A stretch of DNA of 64,000 nt from JBMYTN01 sp049604415 (GTDB taxonomy: Bacteria > Pseudomonadota > Alphaproteobacteria > Rhodospirillales > Rhodospirillaceae). Under the pieces are notes generated by a model. It was not told the origin of the DNA. It ran no database searches and saw only the letters and a list, made by a program, of their open reading frames with translations. Shown piece after piece: positions 27,061-36,224 of the stretch. The stretch lies in contig JBMYTN010000010.1 in assembly GCA_049604415.1 (NCBI GenBank), positions 48,925 through 112,924 on the forward strand, read 5' to 3'. How positions within the stretch are numbered: the first letter of the stretch is position 1; each line of letters begins with the position of its first letter. The position numbers were made by a program, and so were the translations under genes.

Positions 27061-28200
27061 ATGGGCAAAAAGGAAGCGGTCGCCTTTATAGACGATGATG
27101 CCGGTCTGCGCGCCATGGCCCAGGTCGCGCTGTCGAATATTGGTGGCTTTGAAGCCCATGTGTTTGACGGCGTAGAGTCCGCCCTGGATAAACTGGCGGT
27201 ATTGTCACGATGCCGGGTGGTGGTCTTGGACATCCATCTGGGTGACGGCTCCGGCTTTGAATTGGCCGAAACGATCTGGCGGACATTGGGCTCGGACATG
27301 CCCCCGGTCCTGTTTCTGTCTGCCGATGATGTCTCGATGGTCAAAACCAAAATCGCGGTGCCGTCCAATTTCATTGTCGGGCGGTTGGTGAAACCGTTTG
27401 ACCCCCTCAGCTTGGCTGACCAAATCCGCACCCTGACCCGGCCGCGCAAACTGACGTCCAAATCCATGTCCGGCGATGGTGGTGCTGTGACCGCCGATGT
27501 GCGCTTTGTCTCCAGGACGCAAGTCCCCGGTGGTGCACCGGCCAATTCAGGAGATGCGAACGGCCCGCGCCAGATTTTTTTGCGGGATTTGACGGATCGT
27601 CTGGCCGTGTTGTGGGAAGACAAAGAACCGTTGGAACAGCGGTTGGACGTTGTGATTGTCGCCCTGCATGCCCTGGCCGGGGGGGGCGCGACCTTTGGGT
27701 ATCCGGCCCTAGGGCTGGCGGCCCAACATGGCGAGCAACTGGCCCGGGGTGCCAAAGACAGTATGGGCCGCGCAGGACAAGCGGACTTCTCGCAGGCTTC
27801 GGATCAGCGCCTGATGGCCCGCTTGACGGAAACCTTGCTCAATGTGGTGGCGCTCGGTCAAGCCGCTGCGGGTGGAGAAACACCCCTGGACCCAGGCCAA
27901 CCCTTTCCGCCGGAAGCGGCCAGCGGCGACATGCCAATGGTGTTGCTGCGCGAGCCCGATCCACGGATCAGGCAGGCGTTGGAAGGATCCTTGCAGCAAT
28001 GCGGCATTATGGTGATGCACGATGACGCGACCGGGACCAGTGCAGGGTCCCCAGAGGAAGAGGATCTTTTGATCCTGGAGCCCTTTGGGGTGCAGAATTC
28101 CGCCGATGACAGTCTGGTGTCCAGCGCGGAAACCCGTCCCGATCTTCTGGCCCAGACCTTGTTTGCGGCCTGGAACAACCGGGCTAAAGCGGCAAGGTAA
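27061..28200 (+). CDS. Response-regulator-type protein with REC and putative Hpt domain
   Basis: 379 residues from the ATG at 27061. Residues 1-120 are a receiver domain: acidic pair IDDD near the start, phospho-acceptor Asp in VVLDIHLGDGSG, Ser/Thr in LFLSADD and Lys in RLVKPFD. Residues about 175-250 look like a histidine phosphotransfer domain: VIVALHALAGGGATFGYP matches the H-x-L-A-G-x-x-x-x-F-G-Y-P pattern. The last 80 residues (MVLLREPDPRIRQALEGSLQ) may be a degenerate second receiver. It has no DNA-binding domain, so it may relay phosphate. The stop overlaps the convergent histidine kinase gene by 17 bp. Confidence 0.75.
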   Translation: MGKKEAVAFIDDDAGLRAMAQVALSNIGGFEAHVFDGVESALDKLAVLSRCRVVVLDIHLGDGSGFELAETIWRTLGSDMPPVLFLSADDVSMVKTKIAVPSNFIVGRLVKPFDPLSLADQIRTLTRPRKLTSKSMSGDGGAVTADVRFVSRTQVPGGAPANSGDANGPRQIFLRDLTDRLAVLWEDKEPLEQRLDVVIVALHALAGGGATFGYPALGLAAQHGEQLARGAKDSMGRAGQADFSQASDQRLMARLTETLLNVVALGQAAAGGETPLDPGQPFPPEAASGDMPMVLLREPDPRIRQALEGSLQQCGIMVMHDDATGTSAGSPEEEDLLILEPFGVQNSADDSLVSSAETRPDLLAQTLFAAWNNRAKAAR

Positions 28201-29503
28201 GACGCACCCGCAAGCCCCCAAGCGGGCTGTCCTCCAGCCGGATATCGCCCCCGAGGGCGCGCACAAGATCCCGGGCAATGGTCAGCCCCAACCCGGTGCC
28301 ACCGGTTTTTGGATTGCGGGATTTGTCCAAGCGGACAAAGGCTTTGAAGACCTCTTCCCGTTTGTCTTTGGGAATGCCCGGCCCGTCATCATCGACCAGC
28401 AGGACGGCGGTGTGCTCTGTCCGGCCCAGACGGACGGAAATGGTTTTGGCATAGCGCTGGGCGTTGGAAATGATGTTTTGCAAACAGCGGGTGAAGGCTT
28501 GCGGTTTTAGGGGCATGGAGATCGGGCTTTCCGAGTGATAGTCCAGGGTTGCCCCTTGGGCCTTCATACGGTCCACCACCGAGAGCACCAATTCACAAAA
28601 ATTGGTCAGCTTGGTTTCCTCGGTGCCCTCCCCCCGGGCGAAGGCCAGATAGCCCTCAATCATCGCCTCCATTTCCGCAATGTCGCGCTTCAGCTCCTCG
28701 GTGCCTTCATCCTTCGGCATCATGGCCAGCTGCAATTTGATTCGGGTGATGGGGGTGCGCAAATCATGGGATACCCCGGCCAGCATTTCTGTGCGCTGGG
28801 CGATCTGGCGGTTGATCCGCTCGCGCATGCGGACAAAAGCCTCAGCCGCTTGCCGCACCTCCCGTGCGCCCTCGATGCGGAACACTGCCACGTCACGACC
28901 CTTGCCCAGCGCGTCGGCTGCCTTGGCCAGGCGGCGGACCGGGCGGACCTGATTGCGCATGAAGATGGTGGCGACCCCAAACAGCACGATGGAGGACAGC
29001 ACCATCCAGCCCAAGAAGATGGTGGTGGTGACACTGAACAGGCGCTTTTCCGGGATCAGGCCAAACAGCAGGCCGTCTTGCATTTGGATCGAGAGCGCGA
29101 CCCGTTCCGGATGGGATGTGGTATCGACTCGGAAAGGCAAGTCGGTGTGATTGCGCAGGGATGAACTCAAGGCCCGGGCAATAAAGTCTTCCTCCGGTTC
29201 CTCGGTTAACACGGGCAGGGTTTCACCGGGCAGGAAATCAAACCGCAAATCCTGGTGAATATGCACCTGGGTCAGGATCCATTGCCGTTCGATGGCATTG
29301 CCTTGAGCCTTGTCCAGATGCTCCAGAACAATGGCAACTTCCGAAGCAACGGCGCCATTCAAGCGCCGGGAAATGGTGTCCCAATGCCGTTCGAAAAAGG
29401 TATGGGCGGTGATCAGTTGCAGCAGGATCAGCGGCGCCACGATGATCAGGAGCGAGCGGCCCAACAGGCTGCGAGGGAGAATGCGTTTGATGGAGAACCG
29501 CAT
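28184..29503 (-). CDS. Sensor histidine kinase (EnvZ-like)
   Basis: 439 residues. Membrane segments at about 12-35 and 165-185 flank a periplasmic sensor of about 130 residues, and a HAMP linker follows (RRLAKAADALGKG). The H-box is MLAGVSHDLRTPITRI, with the N-box in CLQNIISNAQRYA, and the G-boxes are VDDDGPGIP and GGTGLGLTI. It should autophosphorylate on the H-box His and phosphorylate the adjacent OmpR-type regulator. It is the third gene of the MarR-regulator-kinase unit, 80 bp after the regulator stop. Confidence 0.95.
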   Translation of the reverse strand: MRFSIKRILPRSLLGRSLLIIVAPLILLQLITAHTFFERHWDTISRRLNGAVASEVAIVLEHLDKAQGNAIERQWILTQVHIHQDLRFDFLPGETLPVLTEEPEEDFIARALSSSLRNHTDLPFRVDTTSHPERVALSIQMQDGLLFGLIPEKRLFSVTTTIFLGWMVLSSIVLFGVATIFMRNQVRPVRRLAKAADALGKGRDVAVFRIEGAREVRQAAEAFVRMRERINRQIAQRTEMLAGVSHDLRTPITRIKLQLAMMPKDEGTEELKRDIAEMEAMIEGYLAFARGEGTEETKLTNFCELVLSVVDRMKAQGATLDYHSESPISMPLKPQAFTRCLQNIISNAQRYAKTISVRLGRTEHTAVLLVDDDGPGIPKDKREEVFKAFVRLDKSRNPKTGGTGLGLTIARDLVRALGGDIRLEDSPLGGLRVRLTLPL

Positions 29504-29583
29504 GAGGCCCTGCTGTCCTTCGGGGCTATTTGGGAATGATCAGGAGATATCTGGACCGCAAACGAGGCAGGAACAAGGTGACC

Positions 29584-30297
29584 TTATGGGCCGGGGCGTA
29601 GCAAATACCCTTTGCCGCGAATGGTCTGGAGGTGGCGCGGCAGTCGGGGATCGGCTTCGATCTTTTTGCGCAGGCGGGTGACTTGGACATCAATGGTTCT
29701 GGGATTGCCATCTGCCCCGGTCAAGTCGGCCAGATCTTCTCGGCTGACCGAGGTGCCCGCGCGCTCGGCCAGGGCCAATAGCAGGGCGGACTCGGTGCCG
29801 GTCAAATGCACCGGTGCTCCGTCGCGCAACAGCTCGAGCCGGTCCAGATCAAAGCTGCAGGCCCCCATGGTGATGACACTGATCCTGGGTCCGGACTCCG
29901 CCGCAGTTTGATCTGTTGTCTCCGCAGCGGCGCGGCGCAAAATGGATTTAATCCGCAAGACCAATTCCAGCGGTTCGAAGGGTTTGGTCAAATAGTCATC
30001 GGCCCCGGATTGCAGGCCGACGATCCGGTCATCGGTTTCGCCCCGAGCGCTGAGCATCAGCACGGGCACACCCAGAGTGTCATGCACATGGCGGGTCAGG
30101 GAAAGGCCATCCTCGCCGGGCATCATCACGTCGATGACCAGAAGGTCAAAGGCCATGCCATCCAAATGGCGGCGGGCCTCATTGGCGTCGGCGGCGACGC
30201 TGACAACAAACCCCTGGTCAGCCAGGAAGCGGCGCAACAAACCACGCAGCCGTTCGTCATCATCGACAACCAGGATATGGGGCGCATCTTCGCTCAT
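29584..30297 (-). CDS. OmpR/PhoB-family response regulator
   Basis: 237 residues. Receiver residues: VVDDDERLRG, Asp in DLLVIDVMMPGEDG, Thr/Ser in LMLSARGE and Lys in YLTKPFEP. The winged-helix DNA-binding part has VHLTGTESALLLALAERAGT and the recognition region RTIDVQVTRLRKKIE. Its start overlaps the MarR-type stop (ATGA), so this is one operon with MarR and the kinase. The stimulus is unknown. Confidence 0.95.
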   Translation of the reverse strand: MSEDAPHILVVDDDERLRGLLRRFLADQGFVVSVAADANEARRHLDGMAFDLLVIDVMMPGEDGLSLTRHVHDTLGVPVLMLSARGETDDRIVGLQSGADDYLTKPFEPLELVLRIKSILRRAAAETTDQTAAESGPRISVITMGACSFDLDRLELLRDGAPVHLTGTESALLLALAERAGTSVSREDLADLTGADGNPRTIDVQVTRLRKKIEADPRLPRHLQTIRGKGYLLRPGP

Positions 30298-30791
30298 GGC
30301 TTGTCTTCCTCGGCCCGGGCAAAGCGGACTTGGTCCGCGCCATCGACCATTCCCAAAAGGACTTTGTTGAACCCGGCGACCGCATCGGCCCCCGCAGCAC
30401 GATAGGCAGTTGCGATCAGGCGACGCTGGGCTTCGGATAGGGTGCGCTCCAACGCGACCCCATTTGGCGTCAGTTGCAACAGGCGCTGACGGCCATCCTC
30501 CTCGCCTTTGTGCTGGATGATGAACCCCTCCCGCACCAGTTGGGAGAGCACCCGAGACAGGCTCTGCTTGGTGATTTTCAGGATCGCCAGCAGTTCTGAA
30601 ACGCTGATCCGCGGATGACGTCCGACAAAATAGATCACCCGGTGATGGGCGCGGCCAAAATTATGCCGGGCCAGCACCGCATCGGCTTCAGCGGTAAAAT
30701 CGCGATAGGCAAAAAACAACAGTTCCATGCCTTGGCGGAGTTCCTCTTCCCGCAGAAACAGCGGATTGGAGCTGGGTTTCAGGTCAGACAA
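30294..30791 (-). CDS. MarR-family transcriptional regulator
   Basis: 165 residues from a TTG at 30791, which has ggaggcaggc directly upstream. The winged helix is at about 50-125: RISVSELLAILKITKQSLSR then REGFIIQHKGEEDGRQRLLQLT, where the DGR(Q)R wing motif is standard. It is the first gene of the operon and divergent from ilvE, so it may regulate itself and ilvE. The MarR-regulator-kinase set next to ilvE is a gene order I know from Rhodospirillales genomes. Confidence 0.92.
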   Translation of the reverse strand: MSDLKPSSNPLFLREEELRQGMELLFFAYRDFTAEADAVLARHNFGRAHHRVIYFVGRHPRISVSELLAILKITKQSLSRVLSQLVREGFIIQHKGEEDGRQRLLQLTPNGVALERTLSEAQRRLIATAYRAAGADAVAGFNKVLLGMVDGADQVRFARAEEDKP

Positions 30792-30990
30792 GCCTGCCTC
30801 CGGATTAAAAATTACGTCAGGGTTATTGACATAGTTTGGTTTCGGATGTTACCCAAGATGCGGGTGTCCGGGAAAGATTCGGTACAGCACAGCCTGCTTT
30901 GGCGCAACATTGATAGGATGAGCAGGCTCTTTCACCTGTGCCGGGTTTCGGATAAGGTCCCAGGTCTCATTTGTATGAAAGGTCTTCATC
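30792..30990. promoter_or_regulatory. Shared divergent control region of the marR operon and ilvE
   Basis: 199 bp. A TTGACA at 30826-30831 points toward ilvE; 17 bp later only ttaccc is found, so the promoter would be weak. The TGACAT (30827) and ATGTTA (30846) halves form an imperfect dyad of the kind MarR proteins bind. Operator assignment is a guess. Confidence 0.35.
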
Positions 30991-31905
30991 ATGTCACTCG
31001 TTCCCTTTGATGATCGGGACGGCCTGATCTGGCAGGATGGACAATTGGTTCCCTGGCGGGATGCCAAATGCCATTTGCTCACGCATGGGCTCCATTATGG
31101 AAGCTGTGTGTTCGAGGGGGAACGGGTATATGGCGGCAAGGTCTTCAAACTCACCGAACATTCCGAACGGCTGATCAAATCTGCAGAGATTCTGGGCTTT
31201 GAGATCCCGTATTCCCTGGCCGAGATCGATGCGGCGACCATGAAAGCGGTTGAGGCCAACAATATCATTGATGGCTATGTGCGCCCTGTGGCGTGGCGAG
31301 GCTCTGAAATGATGGGGGTCTCGGCGCAAAAGAACACGATCCATTTGGCGATCGCGGCTTGGCAATGGCCGTCTTATTTCTCGCCGGAAGCCCGTCTGGC
31401 CGGGATCCGCTTGATGATGGCCCCATGGCGGCGGCCGGACCCGGCTTGTGCGCCGGTGCATTCCAAGGCGGCAGGTTTGTATATGATCTGCACCCTGTCC
31501 AAGCATGCGGCGGAAACCGCCGGATATGATGATGCGCTTATGCTCGATTGGCGTGGCAGAGTTGCGGAAGCCACCGGTGCCAATGTGTTCCTGGTGATCA
31601 ATGGCGAGATCCACACCCCGATCCCTGACTGTTTCTTGGATGGTATCACCCGCCGGACCGTCATCGAACTGGCCAAAAAGCGCGGCTATAAGGTGATCGA
31701 GCGGGTGATCATGCCCGAAGATCTGGGCGATGCCCAAGAGGTGTTCCTGACCGGGACGGCAGCCGAAGTGACCCCAGTGCGTCAGATTGGGGATTATACC
31801 TTCACCCCGGCTGAGGTCTGTCGTCTGATGGTCGAAGACTATGATCAACTGGTGGGCCGCACCCATAACAAAGCGGCCTCGGCCTCCGCTTCTGCGGCGG
31901 AATAA
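30991..31905 (+). CDS. ilvE: Branched-chain amino-acid aminotransferase
   Basis: 304 residues, the standard length of class IV PLP aminotransferases. LTHGLHYGSCVFEGERVYGG is the N-terminal signature. The Schiff-base lysine is in VHSKAAGLYMICTLSKHAA, and the cofactor loop is VAEATGANVFLVING. The C-terminal VFLTGTAAEVTPVRQI carries the TGT phosphate-binding motif. It interconverts Leu/Ile/Val and their 2-oxo acids. aaaggtcttcatc precedes the ATG. Divergent from the MarR operon, which probably senses a related metabolite or is simply linked. Confidence 0.95.
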   Translation: MSLVPFDDRDGLIWQDGQLVPWRDAKCHLLTHGLHYGSCVFEGERVYGGKVFKLTEHSERLIKSAEILGFEIPYSLAEIDAATMKAVEANNIIDGYVRPVAWRGSEMMGVSAQKNTIHLAIAAWQWPSYFSPEARLAGIRLMMAPWRRPDPACAPVHSKAAGLYMICTLSKHAAETAGYDDALMLDWRGRVAEATGANVFLVINGEIHTPIPDCFLDGITRRTVIELAKKRGYKVIERVIMPEDLGDAQEVFLTGTAAEVTPVRQIGDYTFTPAEVCRLMVEDYDQLVGRTHNKAASASASAAE

Positions 31906-31964
31906 GGTCCCATAAGGGTGAGCAGTAGGCGGGGTATGATCTTTCCACGGACCAGGGCCAAGGC

Positions 31965-33236
31965 ATGATCAAAGTTGCGGTTCTGGTCACCCTATACCGG
32001 GCTGCCGACGCGGGGGGCCATGTCAAGGTATGGGAGCGGTTTGCCCGAGCCGCCGAACCCTATGGGGATCGGGTCGATCTGACGGTTTATTTTATGGGTC
32101 CGCGCGAGGAAACCTTTCCCCGCGCGGATCATGTCCGCTTCAGGCATTTGCCGCCCCGCTTCGGCACGGATCGCATTCCCTTTTTGGGTCAGGGCGCAGG
32201 CCATACGGATTTGGCATCCCGGCATGACCAGCTGGCCAAAGAACTGGTGGCCTATGACTTGGTTGTCAGCACCGATATTTTTTCTTTTGGTCGCACGGCA
32301 GAACGGGTCTGTCAGGAGCATGGCATTCCGCTGATCCATTCCATGCACACCGACGTGGTTTATTTCACCCGGGTCTATTCCGTCGACATTCTCAAAAGCG
32401 CATTGGGCCGCCGCTTTGGCACCATGGCAGCGGAAAAATTCGATCTGGGCAACCGCTTTGCCAAAGGCGTGGAAAAGCGTTTGGCGGCCCATTTGCAAAT
32501 TGCCAATCAGGTGATGGTGTCGCGCTCCGAAGATCAGGACACCGTGCGCAGCATTGTGCCCGATCAGAAAGTCACCGTGCTGCGCCGGGGGGTGGAGCGT
32601 GCCTTGTTCACTCCGGACAAGCGGGATCGGGCTGCCTTGCAAGAGCGGTTTGGCATTCCGGAGAACCGTCCCGTGATCTTGTTTGCGGGGCGGGTGGACG
32701 CCAGCAAAGGGGCGATGACGGCGGTGCAGGCTGTGCGTCATCTGCTCGACCAAGGCCGCGATGTCCATATGATCCTGGCGGGCAAGGGCGATGATATGGA
32801 TCTGGCCAAGGACTGTCTTGGCGGGCGTCTGACAGCACCGGGCATGGTGCCGCAGGAGGATTTGGCGGTGCTTTATGCCTCTTCCGATATCTTTGTGTTT
32901 CCCAGCGAGTCTGAAACCTTCGGCAATGTGGTCCTGGAAGCGCGCTCCAGCGGTCTTCCTGTTGTCGTCTCCGGCAATCCTGGTGGCTGCAGCCGGTTTG
33001 TGGCTCCGGATCGTACCGATGGCATGGTGGTGACGGCCCGCGATCCTCAAGGCTGGGCCCATGCCATCGCAGACCTCTTGGAGATGGATTATCCGGAAAT
33101 GGGACGATTGGCGCGTAGCCGCTTGGAAGGCGAGCGCTGTGGCTGGCGGGATGTGTTTGACGAGGATCTGTTGACGGTTTGGGAAGCCTGTGTGGCGGAT
33201 TATCGTCGGGATCCCGTCGGCGGGTCCCACCCTTAG
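31965..33236 (+). CDS. GT4-family glycosyltransferase
   Basis: 423 residues. The acceptor half contains GGHVKVWERFARA and the donor half PVILFAGRVDASKGAMTAVQAV, VFPSESETFGNVVLEARSSGLPVV and GGCSRFV. This is the pattern of GDP-mannose-dependent alpha-mannosyltransferases acting on lipid acceptors (DGDG-like or MgtA-type). It stands 59 bp after ilvE and apart from the main glycan cluster. The stop overlaps the convergent LacI gene by 4 bp. Confidence 0.85.
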   Translation: MIKVAVLVTLYRAADAGGHVKVWERFARAAEPYGDRVDLTVYFMGPREETFPRADHVRFRHLPPRFGTDRIPFLGQGAGHTDLASRHDQLAKELVAYDLVVSTDIFSFGRTAERVCQEHGIPLIHSMHTDVVYFTRVYSVDILKSALGRRFGTMAAEKFDLGNRFAKGVEKRLAAHLQIANQVMVSRSEDQDTVRSIVPDQKVTVLRRGVERALFTPDKRDRAALQERFGIPENRPVILFAGRVDASKGAMTAVQAVRHLLDQGRDVHMILAGKGDDMDLAKDCLGGRLTAPGMVPQEDLAVLYASSDIFVFPSESETFGNVVLEARSSGLPVVVSGNPGGCSRFVAPDRTDGMVVTARDPQGWAHAIADLLEMDYPEMGRLARSRLEGERCGWRDVFDEDLLTVWEACVADYRRDPVGGSHP

Positions 33237-34276
33237 GGACATTTGCTCCGGCAGGTGCTCTGGCGGGTCATGACCATATGTCCCAAATCCCGCTGGGCCT
33301 TTTCGGGGCGCCGTCCTTCAATGGCTTCAATGACCATGGTGAGTGCATCCCGGCCCATTTGCGCTCTGGGGGTCCGAACGCTGGTTAATGTGGGATGGGC
33401 ATTGGCCATGATGTCCAGATCATTAAAGCCACAAATGCCCAGCTGATCGGGAATGATGAGCCCGCGCCGTTGGGCTTCGAACAGGGCGCCCAAGGCCACA
33501 TCATCATTGTTGCAGAACAGGGCGTCGACATCGCTGCGTCGGGTCAGCAGACCCGCACAGAGTGTGCTGCCGACGGAGGCAGAGGAGGGTTCCGACGTGG
33601 TGACAATCAGATCATCGTCGAGCAACCCGGCCGCTTCCATGGCTTGGCGATAGCCTTGCAGACGGCGCATGCTGCGCGGGTCCAAGCGGGCCCCCAAAAA
33701 TCCGATCTGCCGATAGCCTTGGGCCAACAGATGCTCGACCCCGGCGCGCGCCGCATCCGCATGGGAAAATCCGACCATCATATCCACCGGATCGGTGCCC
33801 AATTCCATGATCTGGACAATGGGCACATCAGCCTGTTCCAGCAGGGTCCGGGTCGCCAGGGATTGATCAATGCCTGACAAAATCAGCCCAGCCGGTTTCT
33901 GGCTCAGGAAGGTGCGCACCAGGCGCTCTTCCTCCAAAATCTTGTAGCGGGAATTGCCGAGTTGCAGTTGGTAGGGGGTCCCTTCCACCGCTTCAAACAT
34001 TGCCCGCAGCACTTCGGAAAACACATTATTGGTCAGCGACGGCAGGATCGCGCCAATCACATCGGTGCGTTTGGAGGCCAAGGCCTGGGCCGCCAGATCG
34101 GGGACATAGCCCAGCTCCGAGGCCGCTTGCTGCACTTTCTCCCGGGTTGCTTCTGAGACGCGGGACGGGTTGCGCAGGGCGCGGGAGACGGTGATCGCGC
34201 TGACCTCGGCATGGGCAGCCACGTCATCCAGGGTGATTTTGGTCCGCGGACGTCTGGGTGTCAGGGAACGATCCAT
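33233..34276 (-). CDS. LacI-family transcriptional regulator (GntR-like sugar repressor)
   Basis: 347 residues. The LacI helix-turn-helix ITLDDVAAHAEVSAITVSRALRN begins near residue 15, followed by the hinge region YVPDLAAQALASKRT. A periplasmic-binding-protein-like effector domain then has GLILSGIDQ, FCNNDDVALGALFEA and ICGFNDLDI. The layout is that of the gluconate operon repressor group. No sugar-catabolic gene is adjacent, so its targets are probably elsewhere. Effector unknown. Confidence 0.9.
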   Translation of the reverse strand: MDRSLTPRRPRTKITLDDVAAHAEVSAITVSRALRNPSRVSEATREKVQQAASELGYVPDLAAQALASKRTDVIGAILPSLTNNVFSEVLRAMFEAVEGTPYQLQLGNSRYKILEEERLVRTFLSQKPAGLILSGIDQSLATRTLLEQADVPIVQIMELGTDPVDMMVGFSHADAARAGVEHLLAQGYRQIGFLGARLDPRSMRRLQGYRQAMEAAGLLDDDLIVTTSEPSSASVGSTLCAGLLTRRSDVDALFCNNDDVALGALFEAQRRGLIIPDQLGICGFNDLDIMANAHPTLTSVRTPRAQMGRDALTMVIEAIEGRRPEKAQRDLGHMVMTRQSTCRSKCP

Positions 34277-34344
34277 TCCCCATTGAACCGGGAAAGCGCT
34301 CGCCTGAAAAGCCCTGAATTGCGTTTGGTCCCGGCCAACGGTCC

Positions 34345-36051
34345 CTACTCGGCGTGGCGGACCGTTTCTAAGAAGCTGGATACCTGTGTGCGCATGGCTG
34401 CAGCCTGACGCCCAAGCTCTTCGGCGGTGCTGAGCAAGTCATCGGCTGTCCGACCGGTTTCCCTGGAATCGGCGTTGACCTCCTCGATCCGCTGGGTGAC
34501 CTCCTCGGTGCCTTGGGACAGCTCGGTGATGCTTTGGGCGATTTCTTGGGTCGAGCGGTCTTGGGCTTCCACCGATTGGGCAATGCTCTCGGCCGTGCTC
34601 TCAATATCACGGATGATGGTTTCCACCCCTTGGATCACCTCGACCGCAGCCGTTGTCGCCTGCTGCATGCTGCCGATCTGGTTGGAAATATCTTCGGTGG
34701 CTTTGGAGGTTTGATTGGCGAGGTTCTTAACTTCGCTGGCCACAACGGCAAAGCCTTTGCCCGCTTCCCCAGCCCGGGCAGCCTCGATGGTGGCGTTTAG
34801 GGCCAACAGATTGGTCTGGTCGGCAATGTCATTGATCAGCTGGACCACCTCGCCAATGTTCTGGGCCGAGCCATTCAGATTGACGATATCCTCGCTGGCT
34901 TTGCTGGTGCGTTGGACCGCTTCCCGAGCGGCTTCCAAGGACTGCAGGGTTTGACTGGTGATGTCACGGATCGAGTCCGAAACCGTCGTTGTGGCTTCCG
35001 TTACACTCTTCGCATTGCCATTGGCCGACTGTGCGGTGCTGGCGACGAATTCGGCATTTTGCGAGGCATTGGACGCCGAGCTGGCCACGGTCCGTGCGGC
35101 GGTTTGCAGGCCTTCAGCGGAGGTGGTGACGGAATCGACGACGCTGGTCACCGAGGCCTCGAATTGATCGGCCAGGCGGTTCATGTCGCGGTGACGTTCT
35201 TCCCGGGCCTTTTCTTCCGTCTCGGCGGCGTCCCGGCGCAAGGCTTCGACCTGCAGGGCGTTGTCTCGGAACACCCGCACTGCACTGCTGATCTTGCCGA
35301 CCTCATCTTGCTTGCCGGTCTCTTTCACCTCCACATCCAGATCTCCCTCAGCCAGACGAGAGATGCTGATTGTCAGCGGCCCCAAGGGCGCAATGGCACG
35401 CATGATCCACAGCACGAAGCCACCGCCCAGCAGCAGGGCGAAACCGGTCAGCAGGATCATCTGCAGTTGGAAGTCGGCGGAAATGCCCCGGGCACTGCGG
35501 GTCAGGTTCCCGTTTTGCTCTTCCTGGTAATCAATAAAGGCGTTGATCCGATCCAGCCACTCGACCACTTGCGGTCCGGCTTGGCTCAGCAACAAAGCCC
35601 GGGCGTCCTCGGTTTGATTGTCGAGCCGCAGGGCAATGATCTGTTCGAAATTCGGCAGGGTGTCGCGCTCGATCTCTTGGATGGCACCATAAAGCTGGCG
35701 CTCCGCAGCGGAGACGCTTTGCGCATCGGAAAATTTGGCGTCCATATTCCGGGCGGCGACCGAATAGTCCTGCTCCAAACGCTCAATCAGCGCCAGAGTG
35801 GCGCTCAGCTCCTGGCCATCGGGCAGCAAGATCACATCACGCAGGGCAATGGCCCGGTCATGGACGCTGCCGCGAAAGTTAATGGCGAAACGCTGTTTGA
35901 CGCTGTTCTCATCATTGATCAGGGTCAGGTCGCGGTCAATTTTCTGGACCTGAAACATGCCAATCCCAGAGAGCAAAATCATCAGCCCAAACAGGATGAC
36001 CAAACCGATGGTGACCCGGGACTGAATGCTTGAGGCTTTGCTAGACGACAT
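34345..36051 (-). CDS. Methyl-accepting chemotaxis protein (4-helix-bundle sensor)
   Basis: 568 residues from the ATG at 36051; an in-frame start 8 codons earlier lacks support. A first membrane segment (GLVILFGLMILLSGIGMFQV) is followed by a sensor of about 155 residues predicted as a four-helix bundle, a second segment near 200 (LLTGFALLLGGGFVLWIM), a HAMP domain and the long signalling helices. The conserved hairpin tip is IADQTNLLALNATIEAARAGEAGKGFAVVASEVKNLA. It would relay to CheA/CheW at the cell pole. No che gene is close. Confidence 0.95.
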   Translation of the reverse strand: MSSSKASSIQSRVTIGLVILFGLMILLSGIGMFQVQKIDRDLTLINDENSVKQRFAINFRGSVHDRAIALRDVILLPDGQELSATLALIERLEQDYSVAARNMDAKFSDAQSVSAAERQLYGAIQEIERDTLPNFEQIIALRLDNQTEDARALLLSQAGPQVVEWLDRINAFIDYQEEQNGNLTRSARGISADFQLQMILLTGFALLLGGGFVLWIMRAIAPLGPLTISISRLAEGDLDVEVKETGKQDEVGKISSAVRVFRDNALQVEALRRDAAETEEKAREERHRDMNRLADQFEASVTSVVDSVTTSAEGLQTAARTVASSASNASQNAEFVASTAQSANGNAKSVTEATTTVSDSIRDITSQTLQSLEAAREAVQRTSKASEDIVNLNGSAQNIGEVVQLINDIADQTNLLALNATIEAARAGEAGKGFAVVASEVKNLANQTSKATEDISNQIGSMQQATTAAVEVIQGVETIIRDIESTAESIAQSVEAQDRSTQEIAQSITELSQGTEEVTQRIEEVNADSRETGRTADDLLSTAEELGRQAAAMRTQVSSFLETVRHAE

Positions 36052-36126
36052 GACCGGCTGCTCCAAAAATACCAATAGCTGAGAAACAGCATTGTAAATG
36101 AGGGATTAGCCCAGATCTGTCACTGC

Positions 36127-36162
36127 ACAAAACCGAGAGGTGACCCGGATTATGGGTCTCTC
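36127..36162 (-). terminator. Probable intrinsic terminator after moeA
   Basis: Read on the minus strand, GAGA and GACCC pair with GGGTC and TCTC (a 5-bp inner stem plus a 4-bp outer stem, with a small bulge and a 7-nt loop), followed by GGTTTTG. It falls downstream of moeA and upstream of the chemoreceptor gene, which runs the same way. The T-run is short. Confidence 0.45.
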
Positions 36163-36224
36163 GCGCGTTTGTGATCTCTCCGTGTGGCGTCAAGCAGCGG
36201 TTCGCAGCCGCGACTGTGGAGGCG

